Origin: Paenibacillus wynnii
GTDB lineage: Bacteria; Bacillota; Bacilli; Paenibacillales; Paenibacillaceae
Direction of reading: 5' to 3'
Assembly: GCF_000757885.1 (NCBI RefSeq)
Contig: NZ_JQCR01000002.1
Location: 1,488,001 to 1,552,000 of the forward strand
Length of the DNA stretch: 64,000 nt
Shown: positions 39,262-48,876 of the stretch, one piece after another
Numbering within the stretch: the first letter of the stretch is position 1
How the letters are laid out: each line of letters starts with the position of its first letter
Program-made: the position numbers and the translations under genes
Notes under the pieces: model-generated
Seen by the model: only the letters and a program-made list of their open reading frames with translations
Databases searched by the model: none
What the model was told of the DNA's origin: nothing

Positions 39262-41247
39262 ATGACGTTGCTGGAGAAGCGATACAACGCTGTGAACGAG
39301 ACTAAGGGAATTATGCTGGAGGAAGTAATTAGTCTGGGACGGGATATTATCGAGAGTCTGGACCTGGATCTGCTGCGCGAGAATGCCAATTTGAACGGGG
39401 AAAGCTTTTCCGGTAAAATGAGCAAATTCGGCAGTGAGTACTCTAAGTGGTATGCCCGCAACTTCACCATGCCTCCACAACTGGTCCAAGCCATTGAGGA
39501 TAACGTAGTATATGTCCACGATCTGGATCAATATGCCATTGGGACAACCAATTGTATATTCATTCCGTTCGAAAGACTTCTGCGCGAAGGTTTCAATACC
39601 GGCAACGGCAGCGTCCGTCCTCCGAATTCCATCATGACAGCAATGTCACTGGTGGCGATTATTTTTCAATCCCAGCAAAATGCCCAATACGGCGGTGTAT
39701 CCGCGAATAAAATAGATTATGATCTGGCCCCTTATGTAACCAAATCCTTTGCCAAGCTGTTCCGCAAGGGTCTCGGATACTTCGAAGAAGGACAAGCTAG
39801 CGAGCATCTCGGTGAAATTACGATGAGCCGCACAGATCTTGCTGACCAATACCCAAGAGCCTTCCGCTATGCGTTGAAGGAAACGGAGAGCGAAACGCTG
39901 CAGGCTGCTGAAAGTATGATACATAACCTAAATACGATGTCCAGCCGATCCGGCGGACAAATCCCTTTTACCAGCATCAACTACGGAACCTGCACTTCTC
40001 CTGAAGGTCAGCTTGTCATCAGCTCTTTGCTGACAGCTACTATGAACGGACTCGGAAGCGGCGAAACGCCGGTGTTCCCGATTCAGATCTTCAAATGCAA
40101 ACAGGGTGTGAACCAGCAGCAGGGCGATCCCAACTATGACCTGTTCTTGAAGGCTGCCGAGTGCTCCGCCCGCAGATTGTATCCTAACTTCGCTAATCTG
40201 GATGCACCGCTCAATATACAGTATTATGATCCGACGAATCCCGATACAGAGTTTGCTACCATGGGCTGCCGCACCCGCGTGCTGGGTGACCGCTTCGGCC
40301 GTGATCACTGCTCCGGCAAAGGCAATCTGTCTTTCAATACATTGAACCTGGTCCGGCTCGGTTTGGACTACGGCATAGCAACAGGCCGCCGCACAGCGGC
40401 TAATGAAGAAGGCTTCTATGATGATCTTACTCATTATATGGATATCGCTTTAGAGGGGCTCCTGCACCGTTTCCGTATTCAATCGGCCCAGAAAGCCAAA
40501 GCCTCTGATTTCATGATGCGTGAAGGTGTCTGGGAGGGCGGCGAACAGCTGCATCCCGAGGAAAGTGTAGGCGAGCTTCTGAAGCACGGCAGTCTGTCCC
40601 TGGGTTTCATTGGGATGGCTGAGTGCATGAAGGCGATGTATGGCAAACACCATGGCGAGGATATGGATGTTCATGCCAAAGCAGTGGCTATCGTGCGTCA
40701 TATGCGCGAATATTGCGACCGCAAGAGTGATGAACTGAACCTCAACATCACCTTGTTCGCTACGCCGGCGGAAGGCTTGTCGGGTAAATTCACGAAGATT
40801 GACCGTAAAAGTCTAGGAGCTATCCCGGGCATCACTGAGCGGGAATACTATACAAATTCTTTTCATATCCCTGTCTATTACAACTTGGGCGCTGCCCAAA
40901 AAATCAGTCTGGAAGCTCCTTTCCACGAGCTCTGCAACGCAGGCGCGATCTCTTATGTCGAGTTAAACGGCAATGCCCGCAGCAACCCGTCCGCTTTTGT
41001 CAAAATTATCAAATATGCTCTTGAGCAAAAAGTTAGCTACTTCAGCATTAATCACCCGATAGACCGCTGTTCAGGATGCGGATATGAAGGTGTAATCGGT
41101 ACAAACTGTCCTTCCTGCCATACGCATGAGAGTGAAGTACACATCCGTCGGCTGCGCCGGGTAACCGGTTATTTGACCGGTGATTACCAAACCCGCTTCA
41201 ATGCCGCCAAGCAGGCAGAAGTTAGGGATCGGATTAAGCATCTATGA
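39262..41247 (+). CDS. nrdD: Anaerobic (class III) ribonucleoside-triphosphate reductase
   Basis: 661 residues. It converts ribonucleoside triphosphates to deoxy forms under anoxia with a glycyl radical. The C-terminal glycyl-radical motif RRVTGYLTGDYQTRFN is complete. The zinc cysteines are CSGCGYEG and CPSC in HPIDRCSGCG and GTNCPSCH just before it. The N-terminal ATP-cone of long NrdD enzymes is absent, so this is the short form without that allosteric domain. ATG 39262 follows GAGAGGAGAACGG. The next gene encodes its activase. The unit sits behind the B12 riboswitch. Confidence 0.95.
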   Translation: MTLLEKRYNAVNETKGIMLEEVISLGRDIIESLDLDLLRENANLNGESFSGKMSKFGSEYSKWYARNFTMPPQLVQAIEDNVVYVHDLDQYAIGTTNCIFIPFERLLREGFNTGNGSVRPPNSIMTAMSLVAIIFQSQQNAQYGGVSANKIDYDLAPYVTKSFAKLFRKGLGYFEEGQASEHLGEITMSRTDLADQYPRAFRYALKETESETLQAAESMIHNLNTMSSRSGGQIPFTSINYGTCTSPEGQLVISSLLTATMNGLGSGETPVFPIQIFKCKQGVNQQQGDPNYDLFLKAAECSARRLYPNFANLDAPLNIQYYDPTNPDTEFATMGCRTRVLGDRFGRDHCSGKGNLSFNTLNLVRLGLDYGIATGRRTAANEEGFYDDLTHYMDIALEGLLHRFRIQSAQKAKASDFMMREGVWEGGEQLHPEESVGELLKHGSLSLGFIGMAECMKAMYGKHHGEDMDVHAKAVAIVRHMREYCDRKSDELNLNITLFATPAEGLSGKFTKIDRKSLGAIPGITEREYYTNSFHIPVYYNLGAAQKISLEAPFHELCNAGAISYVELNGNARSNPSAFVKIIKYALEQKVSYFSINHPIDRCSGCGYEGVIGTNCPSCHTHESEVHIRRLRRVTGYLTGDYQTRFNAAKQAEVRDRIKHL

Positions 41248-41759
41248 ATATTTGCGGCTATTATCCGGAGTCCATTAATGAGGGAGATGGCATGCGTGCC
41301 GTCATCTTCCTCAGCGGCTGCCGTCACCGTTGCCCGGGCTGCTTCAATCCCGAGACGTGGAATTTTAACTTTGGCGATGTATTTACCCCTGAACGTCAGC
41401 AAGAAATCATTGGGGAGATTGCCGCAAATCCACTGCTTGACGGTTTGACGCTGGCGGGCGGCGATCCTTTCTTTTCAGCTGGTGAGGCTGCGGGGTTCAT
41501 CAATGAACTTCGGTCCACACTTCCAGGCTTCCCTGTTTGGATTTACAGCGGATACACCTATGAGGAAATTACAGCTATTCCCGGATCTCCTGAATACCAA
41601 CTGCTACAGCAGTGTCAGGTACTCATCGACGGACGTTTTGTGGAGGATTTAAAAGATACTACCCTTCCCTATCGGGGAAGCACCAATCAGCGAATTATTG
41701 ACGTTGCCGCTAGTTTAACCGGTCCTGAGGTTGTTCTTTGGCAGCCTTCTGCGCTTTAA
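41244..41759 (+). CDS. nrdG: Anaerobic ribonucleotide reductase activase
   Basis: 171 residues, radical SAM. The cluster motif CRHRCPGC (about residue 28-35) binds 4Fe-4S and AdoMet and generates the glycyl radical on NrdD. LAGGDPFF (about 68) is the GGD-like AdoMet contact. It overlaps nrdD by 4 bp (ATGA) and is translationally coupled. Confidence 0.95.
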   Translation: MNICGYYPESINEGDGMRAVIFLSGCRHRCPGCFNPETWNFNFGDVFTPERQQEIIGEIAANPLLDGLTLAGGDPFFSAGEAAGFINELRSTLPGFPVWIYSGYTYEEITAIPGSPEYQLLQQCQVLIDGRFVEDLKDTTLPYRGSTNQRIIDVAASLTGPEVVLWQPSAL

Positions 41760-41815
41760 TACATCAATTTTTGATATTGAAAATTCATTCTATTCTAGAA
41801 GGGAAGTTGAAAACA

Positions 41816-44149
41816 ATGCCACAACTCGTAGTAAAACCGGATAACCGCCATCTGGCCTTTGATGAAATCCGTCTCTCCGTCTATGCCGACCGAATTTTGA
41901 AGGATCTGGATCAGCTTAGCAAAGAAACACTGCTTCGCGGTGTACAGTCCAAATTGCGCCGTGAAGAAGTCAGCGGAGAAGAAATCAGCAGTGCCTTTAC
42001 CATGAGTGCCCTGGAGCTCGTAACTAAGGAAGAACCGGACTGGAAGTTTGCTGCTGCACGTTCTCTTCTAACCTCTCTATATAAAAAAGCTGCGGTCAAC
42101 CGCCGCTACAAAGCGTATCCAGAAGAACCTTACGGTGAACTGTACCCACTGATCGTTGATTTGGTGAAAAAGGGGATTTATCGCGAGGAATTGTTGACCT
42201 TCTACACGAAAGAGCAAATTATTGAGCTGGAACACAGCATTGATTATACGCGCGACCTGCTGTTCGATTATATCGGCCTGCTAACCCTGTCTGACCGTTA
42301 TTTGGCACATGATTTCGAGGGACGCGTCATGGAGCTCCCGCAAGAACGTTATATGATCATCGCCATGTACCTGATGCACCGTGAGCCTGCGGAGAAACGT
42401 ATGGAGCTTGTTAAAGAAGCCTACTGGGCAATGAGCAACATTTATATGACGGCTGCCACTCCAACTATGTCCAATGCCGGTAAAAAAGTGGCCGGACAGC
42501 TCTCCAGCTGCTTCATCGATACCGTGGACGACTCGCTTGAGGGGATTTTTGACTCCAATACAGATGTTGCCCGTTTAAGTAAAATGGGCGGCGGTATTGG
42601 CGTGTATCTGGGTAAGGTACGGGCTCGCGGTTCAGACATTCGTGGTCATAAAAATACCAGCTCCGGCGTGATCCCATGGATTCGCCAGTTGAACAATACC
42701 GCAGTCAGCGTAGACCAGCTTGGAACGCGCAAAGGTGCTATCGCTGTCTATCTCGATGTGTTCCACAAGGATATTCTAGCCTTCCTCGACCTCAAATTGA
42801 ACAACGGTGACGAGCGTATGCGTGCGCATGATGTATTCCACGGCGTATGTCTGCCTGACCTGTTCATGGAAGCGGTAGAGTCACGGGGACACTGGAATCT
42901 ATTCTGCCCGCATGAAATCAAAAAGGTGATGGGCTGGAAGGACGCTAATGGTCGCCCTCTTGGACTAGAGGACTTTTACGATGAAGAGCTTGGACAAGGC
43001 GCCTTCCGTGAAAAATATGGCGAGGCAACCGCTAATTTAGAACTGTCACGCATCACCGTCCCTGCCATTGATATCATGAAACGGATTATGAAATCACAGT
43101 TGGAGACGGGTACACCCTACATGTTCTACCGTGATACCGTTAACCGTGCTAACCCTAACCGCCATGAAGGTATGGTATTCTCCTCCAACCTCTGTACAGA
43201 AATCATGCAGAATCAATCGGCTACCGTTGTCGAATCAGAAGAACTTGTGACCAAAGACGGCCAAACCCGTATTGTTATCTCCAAGATCCCTGGAGACTTC
43301 GTGGTCTGCAACCTAAATTCCATACATTTAGCACGCGCCATTCCAGCTGGAGTTCTGGAACGTCTTGTACCGATTCAGGTTCGTATGCTCGATAACGTAA
43401 TCGACATCAATAATATAGAAGTACTTCAAGCACAATACACCAACAGCCAATACCGCGCTGTCGGTCTCGGCACGTTCGGCCTGCATCATTTACTTGCGCT
43501 GAAAGGTATCCGCTGGGAGTCTGAGGAAGCGATTGAGTTCAACAACCACCTGTATGAACACATTAACTATTTGCTCGTTCGTTCCAGCATGGAGCTGGCC
43601 CGGGAGAAAGGACGTTATCCGAAATTTGCCGGCTCCGATTGGGAGACGGGTACTTACTTCACTTCACGCGGCTACCTCAGCGGTGAGCAGGAAGGTAAGT
43701 ACGTAACTACGGAACAATGGCGTCAGCTACAGCAAGAGGTCGCTCAAGACGGCGTTCGTAACGCCTGGATGTTCGCCATTGCGCCGAACGGTTCCACTTC
43801 AATCATCGCCGGCTCCACAGCGAGTATTGACCCGCTCTACGAGCTGCTCTCCTACGAGGAGAAGACTACTTACAAGATTGCTAATCCTGCACCGGATCTG
43901 TCCGAGAAGACAATCTGGTACTATAAAACGGCCTTCACGATTGACCAAAACTGGTCAATCCGTATGGCATCCGCCCGCCAACGCCACGTGGATCAGGGAC
44001 AAAGCTTCAACCTGTACGTGCAGCCAGACATTAAGGCCACCGATTTCCTGGAGTTGCATCTCAACGCCTGGAAGGGCGGCCTGAAATCAACCTATTATGT
44101 GCGGAGTCGTGCACTTACGATCGAAGAGTGTGAGTCTTGCGCTAGCTAA
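41816..44149 (+). CDS. nrdA: Aerobic ribonucleoside-diphosphate reductase, large subunit (class Ia)
   Basis: 777 residues from the ATG at 41816, selected for AAGGGAAG upstream; the frame is open to 41738. It begins with an ATP-cone (KPDNRHLAFDEIRLSVYADR). The active site includes QLSSCFIDT and NLCTEIMQN cysteines and NGSTSIIAGSTASIDPLYE. The C-terminus ends EECESCAS with the redox Cys pair (CxxC). Both aerobic and anaerobic reductases therefore sit in one unit after the riboswitch. A 230-bp gap with the 137-bp repeat separates it from nrdB. Confidence 0.94.
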   Translation: MPQLVVKPDNRHLAFDEIRLSVYADRILKDLDQLSKETLLRGVQSKLRREEVSGEEISSAFTMSALELVTKEEPDWKFAAARSLLTSLYKKAAVNRRYKAYPEEPYGELYPLIVDLVKKGIYREELLTFYTKEQIIELEHSIDYTRDLLFDYIGLLTLSDRYLAHDFEGRVMELPQERYMIIAMYLMHREPAEKRMELVKEAYWAMSNIYMTAATPTMSNAGKKVAGQLSSCFIDTVDDSLEGIFDSNTDVARLSKMGGGIGVYLGKVRARGSDIRGHKNTSSGVIPWIRQLNNTAVSVDQLGTRKGAIAVYLDVFHKDILAFLDLKLNNGDERMRAHDVFHGVCLPDLFMEAVESRGHWNLFCPHEIKKVMGWKDANGRPLGLEDFYDEELGQGAFREKYGEATANLELSRITVPAIDIMKRIMKSQLETGTPYMFYRDTVNRANPNRHEGMVFSSNLCTEIMQNQSATVVESEELVTKDGQTRIVISKIPGDFVVCNLNSIHLARAIPAGVLERLVPIQVRMLDNVIDINNIEVLQAQYTNSQYRAVGLGTFGLHHLLALKGIRWESEEAIEFNNHLYEHINYLLVRSSMELAREKGRYPKFAGSDWETGTYFTSRGYLSGEQEGKYVTTEQWRQLQQEVAQDGVRNAWMFAIAPNGSTSIIAGSTASIDPLYELLSYEEKTTYKIANPAPDLSEKTIWYYKTAFTIDQNWSIRMASARQRHVDQGQSFNLYVQPDIKATDFLELHLNAWKGGLKSTYYVRSRALTIEECESCAS

Positions 44150-44379
44150 GTACGTTTGAACTATAGACCGTCGCATAAGCGTCACTACGAGGAATGTTTG
44201 GACTTCCGGTCGCTGTTATACTCAGATTTCTTGATTGGAACCGCATTTGCGGTTGAAATCTGAGTATAAAGGCGAACGCTAACGCTCCTCCAGTTCCAAA
44301 CTTCCTCTTCGTGACTACTGCGTAGTCTTTAGTAACAAACACAAATTTCACGCACAAGAAATAAGGAGGAGACAAATTA
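44150..44379 (+). other. Gap between nrdA and nrdB with a structured repeat
   Basis: 230 bp without a gene; most is occupied by repeat copy 2. The ribosome site AAGGAGGAGAC precedes nrdB. Confidence 0.75.
44180..44316 (+). repeat. 137-bp structured intergenic repeat, copy 2
   Basis: Inverted relative to 16991-17127. Outer arms run from CGTCACTACGAGGAATG to CTTCCTCTTCGTGACT. The inner stem pairs TTATACTCAGATTTC perfectly with GAAATCTGAGTATAA. The same stem in copy 1 has different bases that still pair, so changes are compensatory. It lies in the nrdA-nrdB transcript, where the fold would be present as RNA. Confidence 0.82.
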
Positions 44380-45411
44380 ATGTTACTTCAAAAGATTTTT
44401 AATACAGAAGCGCCTAACCAATCCACTCGCATCATTGATGGGGAATGCTCGGGGATTTTGAACTGGAACGATATACGCATGCCGCATATGTATAAGCTGT
44501 ACAAAGTTCTGCTGCTCAATCACTGGATCGCTGATGAAATTCCGATGTCGAAGGATGCTCAGCAATTCCAGATACTAGATGAAGAGGAACGGCGCGTATT
44601 CAAGATCAACATTTCGCTGCTAGCAGTGCTAGATTCGATGCAGACGATGTTCGTGGGCGATGTGAAGCGATATTTTACCGATTCTTCATTGGAGGCCATT
44701 TCGGCGATTATCGGACAACAGGAGGTTGTGCATAACCAGTCCTATTCGTATGTTCTGTCCTCTATTGTGTCGGATAGTGAGCAGAAGGAGATTTTTGAGT
44801 ATTGGAAAAAGGACCCTGTCCTTCTGGAACGTAACCAGTTTATCTCCGAGATTTATCAGGAATTCCGGGATAATCCCACAAGACAGACGTTCTTCCACGC
44901 GCTGGTGGCCGATCTGATTCTGGAGGGAATTTTCTTTTACAGTACCTTTGCCTTCTTCTACAATCTGGCCCGTGACCAGAAAATGATGGCAACCAGTCAG
45001 ATGATCTCTTACATTCAACGTGATGAGAACCAGCACTGCTACTTTTTTGCCGAAGTATTCAAACAATTGCTGGCTGATTTCCCGGAACTGAATACCAAAG
45101 AGAATATGGAATATGTGTATCGCACCATCGACCGTGCAGTGGAGCTGGAGACCAATTGGGCGCATTACACCCTGACTAATGTAAGGGGCATTGACCTGAA
45201 TGAGCTTGGCGATTACATCAAATATACCGCGAACAAACGTCTTACGCTGATGGGTATGGAAAAAGCATACGCGGGTGTCGATGTGAACTGTATGCCGTGG
45301 ATCAAGCCTTTCTCGGATGATGCACTGAACGCCACTAAAACGGATTTCTTTGAAGCCAAGTCCCGCAACTACGGCAAGGTCGGCGATGATAACGGGTTTG
45401 ACGATTTGTAA
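44380..45411 (+). CDS. nrdB: Aerobic ribonucleotide reductase, small (radical) subunit
   Basis: 343 residues. Di-iron ligands are visible as D in LLAVLDSMQ, E and H in IGQQEVVHNQSY, E in LILEGIFFYST and E-H in RDENQHCYFF. The radical Tyr is probably the one in HNQSYSY. The C-terminus (VGDDNGFDDL) matches the peptide that docks with the large subunit. The unit ends after the 185-bp repeat array. Confidence 0.94.
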   Translation: MLLQKIFNTEAPNQSTRIIDGECSGILNWNDIRMPHMYKLYKVLLLNHWIADEIPMSKDAQQFQILDEEERRVFKINISLLAVLDSMQTMFVGDVKRYFTDSSLEAISAIIGQQEVVHNQSYSYVLSSIVSDSEQKEIFEYWKKDPVLLERNQFISEIYQEFRDNPTRQTFFHALVADLILEGIFFYSTFAFFYNLARDQKMMATSQMISYIQRDENQHCYFFAEVFKQLLADFPELNTKENMEYVYRTIDRAVELETNWAHYTLTNVRGIDLNELGDYIKYTANKRLTLMGMEKAYAGVDVNCMPWIKPFSDDALNATKTDFFEAKSRNYGKVGDDNGFDDL

Positions 45412-45438
45412 AGTAACATTAGAAGTAAGGGATGCTTT

Positions 45439-45623
45439 TTAGTTGTATTTTATACACCTATATGGGATGATTTAAGCTATATTTCACTAATAAGTGTAGT
45501 TTGTACAACTAAAAGTTAAGAATTACCTGTTATATGACCTTTTCCCGCCAAATAGCTGCACTAAGTGCAATTAAGTAGCTTTTAATACGTACACAGTGAT
45601 TTTAATTGCACAAACTGCAACTA
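45439..45623. repeat. Four-unit array of the 21-bp motif, locus B
   Basis: Units near 45439-45460 (TTAGTTGTATTTTATACACC core), 45491-45511 (inverted), 45553-45573 and 45602-45623. They share the pattern TAGTTGYA-N5/6-TRCAxxTA with locus A at 28625-28810. The spacing is about 50-60 bp. Both loci lie immediately after a coding region. Confidence 0.6.
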
Positions 45624-45704
45624 AATAGAGAGCAGAGTAGCAGCCTTAACTCACCGTGCTCACCGTACACACAATTTCAGTTCCATCACGATCACATAAC
45701 TTTT

Positions 45705-45748
45705 AAAAAAGCCCCTTCCTGCCTGAAATCAGGTCGAAGGGGCCTTTT
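45705..45748. terminator. Bidirectional terminator between nrdB and the FMN reductase gene
   Basis: AAAAAAGCCCCTTC pairs with GAAGGGGCCTTTT, with a short inner CTGA/TCAG-like stem. It ends convergent transcription from both sides. Confidence 0.85.
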
Positions 45749-45791
45749 GCTTTTTACTTTAGGAATCTGTAAGGGGCTATATCCCCAACTT

Positions 45792-46334
45792 TTATCGCAA
45801 AGCTCTATGTTTTATTTCCTCGGTTAACTCCTGCAAGGCTTCACTTAAACGCAGCTTCAGCTCATCTGCAAGCTCTACCTCGCCAAGATCATTACGGACA
45901 GCCTGAGAGTCCACTGCATATACACCGCCCAGAATATATCGTGCGCCAAGCACAGACAACACCGGCTTCAACGCATAATCAATCGAGAGTAGATGTGCAA
46001 GACTGCCGCCCATGAAAAGCGGAAGTACAATTTTGCCGGCTAAGCCTTTTTGCGGGACAAGGTCTAAGAAGGTCTTGAGTACACCGGTATAGGAGGCTTT
46101 GTACACAGGGCTTACAACAATAACAGCGTCCGCTTCTGCTACTAGTCCGTTGGCTTTTACAATGTGTTCACTTTCAAACTTGGTATGAATCAAGTCCTCT
46201 GCCGGGAGCTCCACTACATTAATCCGATCGACCTCAAGACCATTGTCCCTTAAGTGGTCCTCCGCATACTCAATCACAGAGTTGATACGGGATACCATAG
46301 AGGGTGTTCCGTTAATAACTACAATTTTAGCCAC
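45792..46334 (-). CDS. NADPH-dependent FMN reductase (SsuE-like)
   Basis: About 180 residues from the GTG at 46334, preferred for AGAGGTGG upstream; the frame is open to 46385. A flavodoxin-like reductase with INGTPSMVSRINSVI for the FMN phosphate loop, VVSPVYKASYTGVLKTFLDLVP typical of SsuE, and LPLFMGGSLAHLLSIDYALKPVL. It supplies reduced FMN, usually for sulfonate monooxygenases. No ssuABCD genes are nearby, so another client, including flavin electron transfer, cannot be excluded. Confidence 0.85.
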   Translation of the reverse strand: MAKIVVINGTPSMVSRINSVIEYAEDHLRDNGLEVDRINVVELPAEDLIHTKFESEHIVKANGLVAEADAVIVVSPVYKASYTGVLKTFLDLVPQKGLAGKIVLPLFMGGSLAHLLSIDYALKPVLSVLGARYILGGVYAVDSQAVRNDLGEVELADELKLRLSEALQELTEEIKHRALR

Positions 46335-46446
46335 TGCTTCCACCTCTTCTATCACTTTTATGGGCTGTATCAATAATTCCGACAAAAATACTATAGATTA
46401 GTTAATGATGATCGTAACAAAAAGGACACATAGTTGTCAAACTCCC

Positions 46447-46475
46447 TTGCATCCGCTGTTATACTACGATATACT
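46447..46475 (+). promoter_or_regulatory. Promoter of the serS leader
   Basis: TTGCAT (46447-46452), 17-bp spacer, TATACT (46470-46475). It fits a sigma-A promoter and gives a leader of about 290 nt before serS. Confidence 0.7.
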
Positions 46476-46479
46476 AAGC

Positions 46480-46690
46480 GGCAATAATACATTTAATCAG
46501 GCCAATGAACGGCATCCAACCGTGAGGCGTCTACGACCGGAGCACAAGTGTTATGCTCTCTAAGTTCACCGGGATTCGCCCGTTACAGCGATAACCAAAG
46601 AGGTTCGGATCTCCTGTAAGATAGGGGTTCGTTCAACCTGGGTGGCACCGCGAGCTAACGCTCCTCGTCCCATGGATGAGGGGCGTTTTT
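46480..46690 (+). ncRNA. T-box riboswitch leader of serS
   Basis: A structured leader ends in the T-box sequence TGGGTGGCACCGCG (46639-46652), which pairs with the uncharged tRNA acceptor end. A terminator (46657-46690: AACGCTCCTC with GAGGGGCGTT, then T-run) follows. Uncharged tRNA-Ser would favour readthrough. I could not assign the specifier codon safely. Confidence 0.92.
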
Positions 46691-46770
46691 TGTATTTTTT
46701 TAGAGAAACGGGCGCAAGTTCTACTAGAACAGCGCAGCTGTTTCATCTTCTGACAAAAGGGGCGAACGGT

Positions 46771-48063
46771 ATGCTGGACATGAACTGGATTAGAGAAAAT
46801 GCGGAGTTGGTTAGAAAGACTGCGGAGTGGAAAAGAATGGAGCTGCCTTTGGATGATTTATTGGAATGGGATAACAAACGGCGGGCTTTGCGGCAGACAA
46901 CGGAAGTGCAGCGGGCGCTGCGTAATAATCTGACCAAAGACGTAGAACAGCTTATAAGGCAGGGGGATAAAGGAGCCACTGAGACCCTCAAAGAACAAGT
47001 ACGGGAAATAAACAATAGTCTGACTGCGCTTGACGCAGAGCTTATTGAAGCGGACCGAAACTGCCGGGAGCTGCTGTTAAAGGTACCCAACCCGGTATCG
47101 GATGATACGCCCATAGGGCGGGATGACAGCCAGAATGTTAAGATCCGCCAGGTAGGTGTACTGCCTGAATTCACGTATACACCACGAGACCATGTAGAGC
47201 TTGGAGAATTGCATGATATGATCGATATTCCACGCGGTGTCAAAGCAGGCGGCCCCCGAAGCTATGTCCTTAAAGGAGCGGGCCTCTACCTTCACCTTGC
47301 GGTACAACGGCTTGCCTTAGATGTGTTAACGGCGCGGGGCTTTACGGTGATGGATGTACCGGTAATCGTTCGGCCGGAGGCGCTGGAGCGTACCGGGTTC
47401 TTCCCGACAGGAATAGAGCAGACGTATGAACTGAACGGGGAGAACCGCTGGCTCGCCGGAACCTCGGAGGTATCGTTGGTTTCACTATATAGCGATGAGA
47501 TCATAGAGATGGATTCACCCCTCCGGCTGGCCGGGATGTCGGCCTGCTTCCGCCGCGAGGTAGGTTCAGCGGGGAGAGATGTACGAGGATTGTACCGAGT
47601 GCATCAGTTCTCGAAGATCGAGCAGGTCGTCATGTGCGAGAATGATGCCGCCACTTCGGAGAATATACTGCAGGAAATAACCGCTAATGCGGAGTATATT
47701 TTGGAGCTGTTGGAGTTACCTTACCGGGTAATGGCAGTCTGTACCGGAGACATGTCGCAGAAGACACATAAGCAGTACGACATTGAGACTTGGATGCCCA
47801 GCCGCAATGCCTACGGGGAGACACATTCGGCATCGAACCTGCTCGATTTTCAGGCCCGCCGTTCGAATATCCGGTACCGCGGTCCTGATGGGCGGCTGCA
47901 ATATTGTCATACTCTGAATAACACTGCAGTTGCCACACCAAGAATACTCATCCCACTGCTGGAGAATCATCAGCTTGAGGACGGCTCGATCTACATTCCG
48001 CCTGCGCTGCGTAAATATATGGACGTCAAAGATAGATTGGAACTCCCTAAGGGGCAGCTGTAA
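46771..48063 (+). CDS. serS: Seryl-tRNA synthetase
   Basis: 430 residues from the ATG at 46771 (the frame is open further but 5' sequence is leader; MLDMNWIREN is the normal SerRS start). It charges tRNA-Ser. The N-terminal long coiled-coil arm (residues about 25-105, many Glu/Arg) binds the tRNA long variable arm. Class II motif 2 is FRREVGSAGRDVRGLYRVHQF (with the conserved Arg) and motif 3 is in NNTAVATPRILIPLLE near the end. T-box regulation by uncharged tRNA-Ser matches its function. Confidence 0.96.
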   Translation: MLDMNWIRENAELVRKTAEWKRMELPLDDLLEWDNKRRALRQTTEVQRALRNNLTKDVEQLIRQGDKGATETLKEQVREINNSLTALDAELIEADRNCRELLLKVPNPVSDDTPIGRDDSQNVKIRQVGVLPEFTYTPRDHVELGELHDMIDIPRGVKAGGPRSYVLKGAGLYLHLAVQRLALDVLTARGFTVMDVPVIVRPEALERTGFFPTGIEQTYELNGENRWLAGTSEVSLVSLYSDEIIEMDSPLRLAGMSACFRREVGSAGRDVRGLYRVHQFSKIEQVVMCENDAATSENILQEITANAEYILELLELPYRVMAVCTGDMSQKTHKQYDIETWMPSRNAYGETHSASNLLDFQARRSNIRYRGPDGRLQYCHTLNNTAVATPRILIPLLENHQLEDGSIYIPPALRKYMDVKDRLELPKGQL

Positions 48064-48082
48064 CAGCCATATTCAGGAGAAA

Positions 48083-48126
48083 AAAGCGGTTCCGGGGGCA
48101 GAAAAGAGAAACCCCGGAACCGCTTT
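48083..48126 (+). terminator. Intrinsic terminator of serS
   Basis: Perfect 15-bp arms AAAGCGGTTCCGGGG (48083-48097) and CCCCGGAACCGCTTT (48112-48126). Confidence 0.9.
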
Positions 48127-48140
48127 AACTATAATAATTA

Positions 48141-48779
48141 CTAGGATTGCATCCCGCTTGGATTCTTTTCATAATGGCTTATATCCCCGTGAAGCAAGAT
48201 TTCCGCGTTCCCGTCCTTAAAGTCAATTCTGGACAAACAGGTTGGATGAATATAAGGCAGATCCCAGACCTTATTCATAGCTCTTCCCTCAAAATAGGCC
48301 ATCAACACCTTAATGACTACCGTATGAGTAACAATTAGAACGGATTCGCCTTCATGCTTAGAGACAACTTCCTCCAGTTTATTCAAGGCCCGCGATTGGA
48401 CCTCTGCGAATGTTTCACTACCCTCTACACTGAATTTGTCAGGATCGTCCCAGAAATATCGGTATTGATCCGTGTACTCAGACTCGAGCTCCGAAGACAC
48501 GCAACCCTCCCATGCCCCCATACAAATCTCTTTGAATTCATCAGCAGTCTTCAAAGGAACCCCGCGCTCCCCGAGTATAATCTCTGCCGTCCTCAGCGCA
48601 CGAGGACTGGGGCTTGCATAGACGGCATCTAGACTTACCGCCTGCATCCCCCGATTCAGCCACTCTGCCTGCTGCAAACCAAGCGGTGTAAGCGCCGAAT
48701 CCATATGTCCCTGCATACGCTGCTGTACGTTCCATTCCGTTTGTCCATGACGAGTCAAATAAACGGTTGTTACTTTCAT
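48141..48779 (-). CDS. Histidine phosphatase family protein (phosphoglycerate mutase-like)
   Basis: 212 residues. The nucleophile motif TRHGQTEWN sits at residue 10, GLQQAEWL and SPSPRALRTAEI carry the second Arg, and the distal His is in VTHTVVIK. It hydrolyses a phosphomonoester or acts as a mutase; the substrate is unknown. ATG 48779 after GGGAGAG. It is followed by no co-directional partner and converges on serS. Confidence 0.9.
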   Translation of the reverse strand: MKVTTVYLTRHGQTEWNVQQRMQGHMDSALTPLGLQQAEWLNRGMQAVSLDAVYASPSPRALRTAEIILGERGVPLKTADEFKEICMGAWEGCVSSELESEYTDQYRYFWDDPDKFSVEGSETFAEVQSRALNKLEEVVSKHEGESVLIVTHTVVIKVLMAYFEGRAMNKVWDLPYIHPTCLSRIDFKDGNAEILLHGDISHYEKNPSGMQS

Positions 48780-48876
48780 TGATGGTCTCTCCCCTTACGG
48801 TTTCGTTTGCTTTAGGTTACCTCACATCCGTAAGCCCTGTCTATTACGGGGAATTCCACCACGGTCGCTATTTTTT

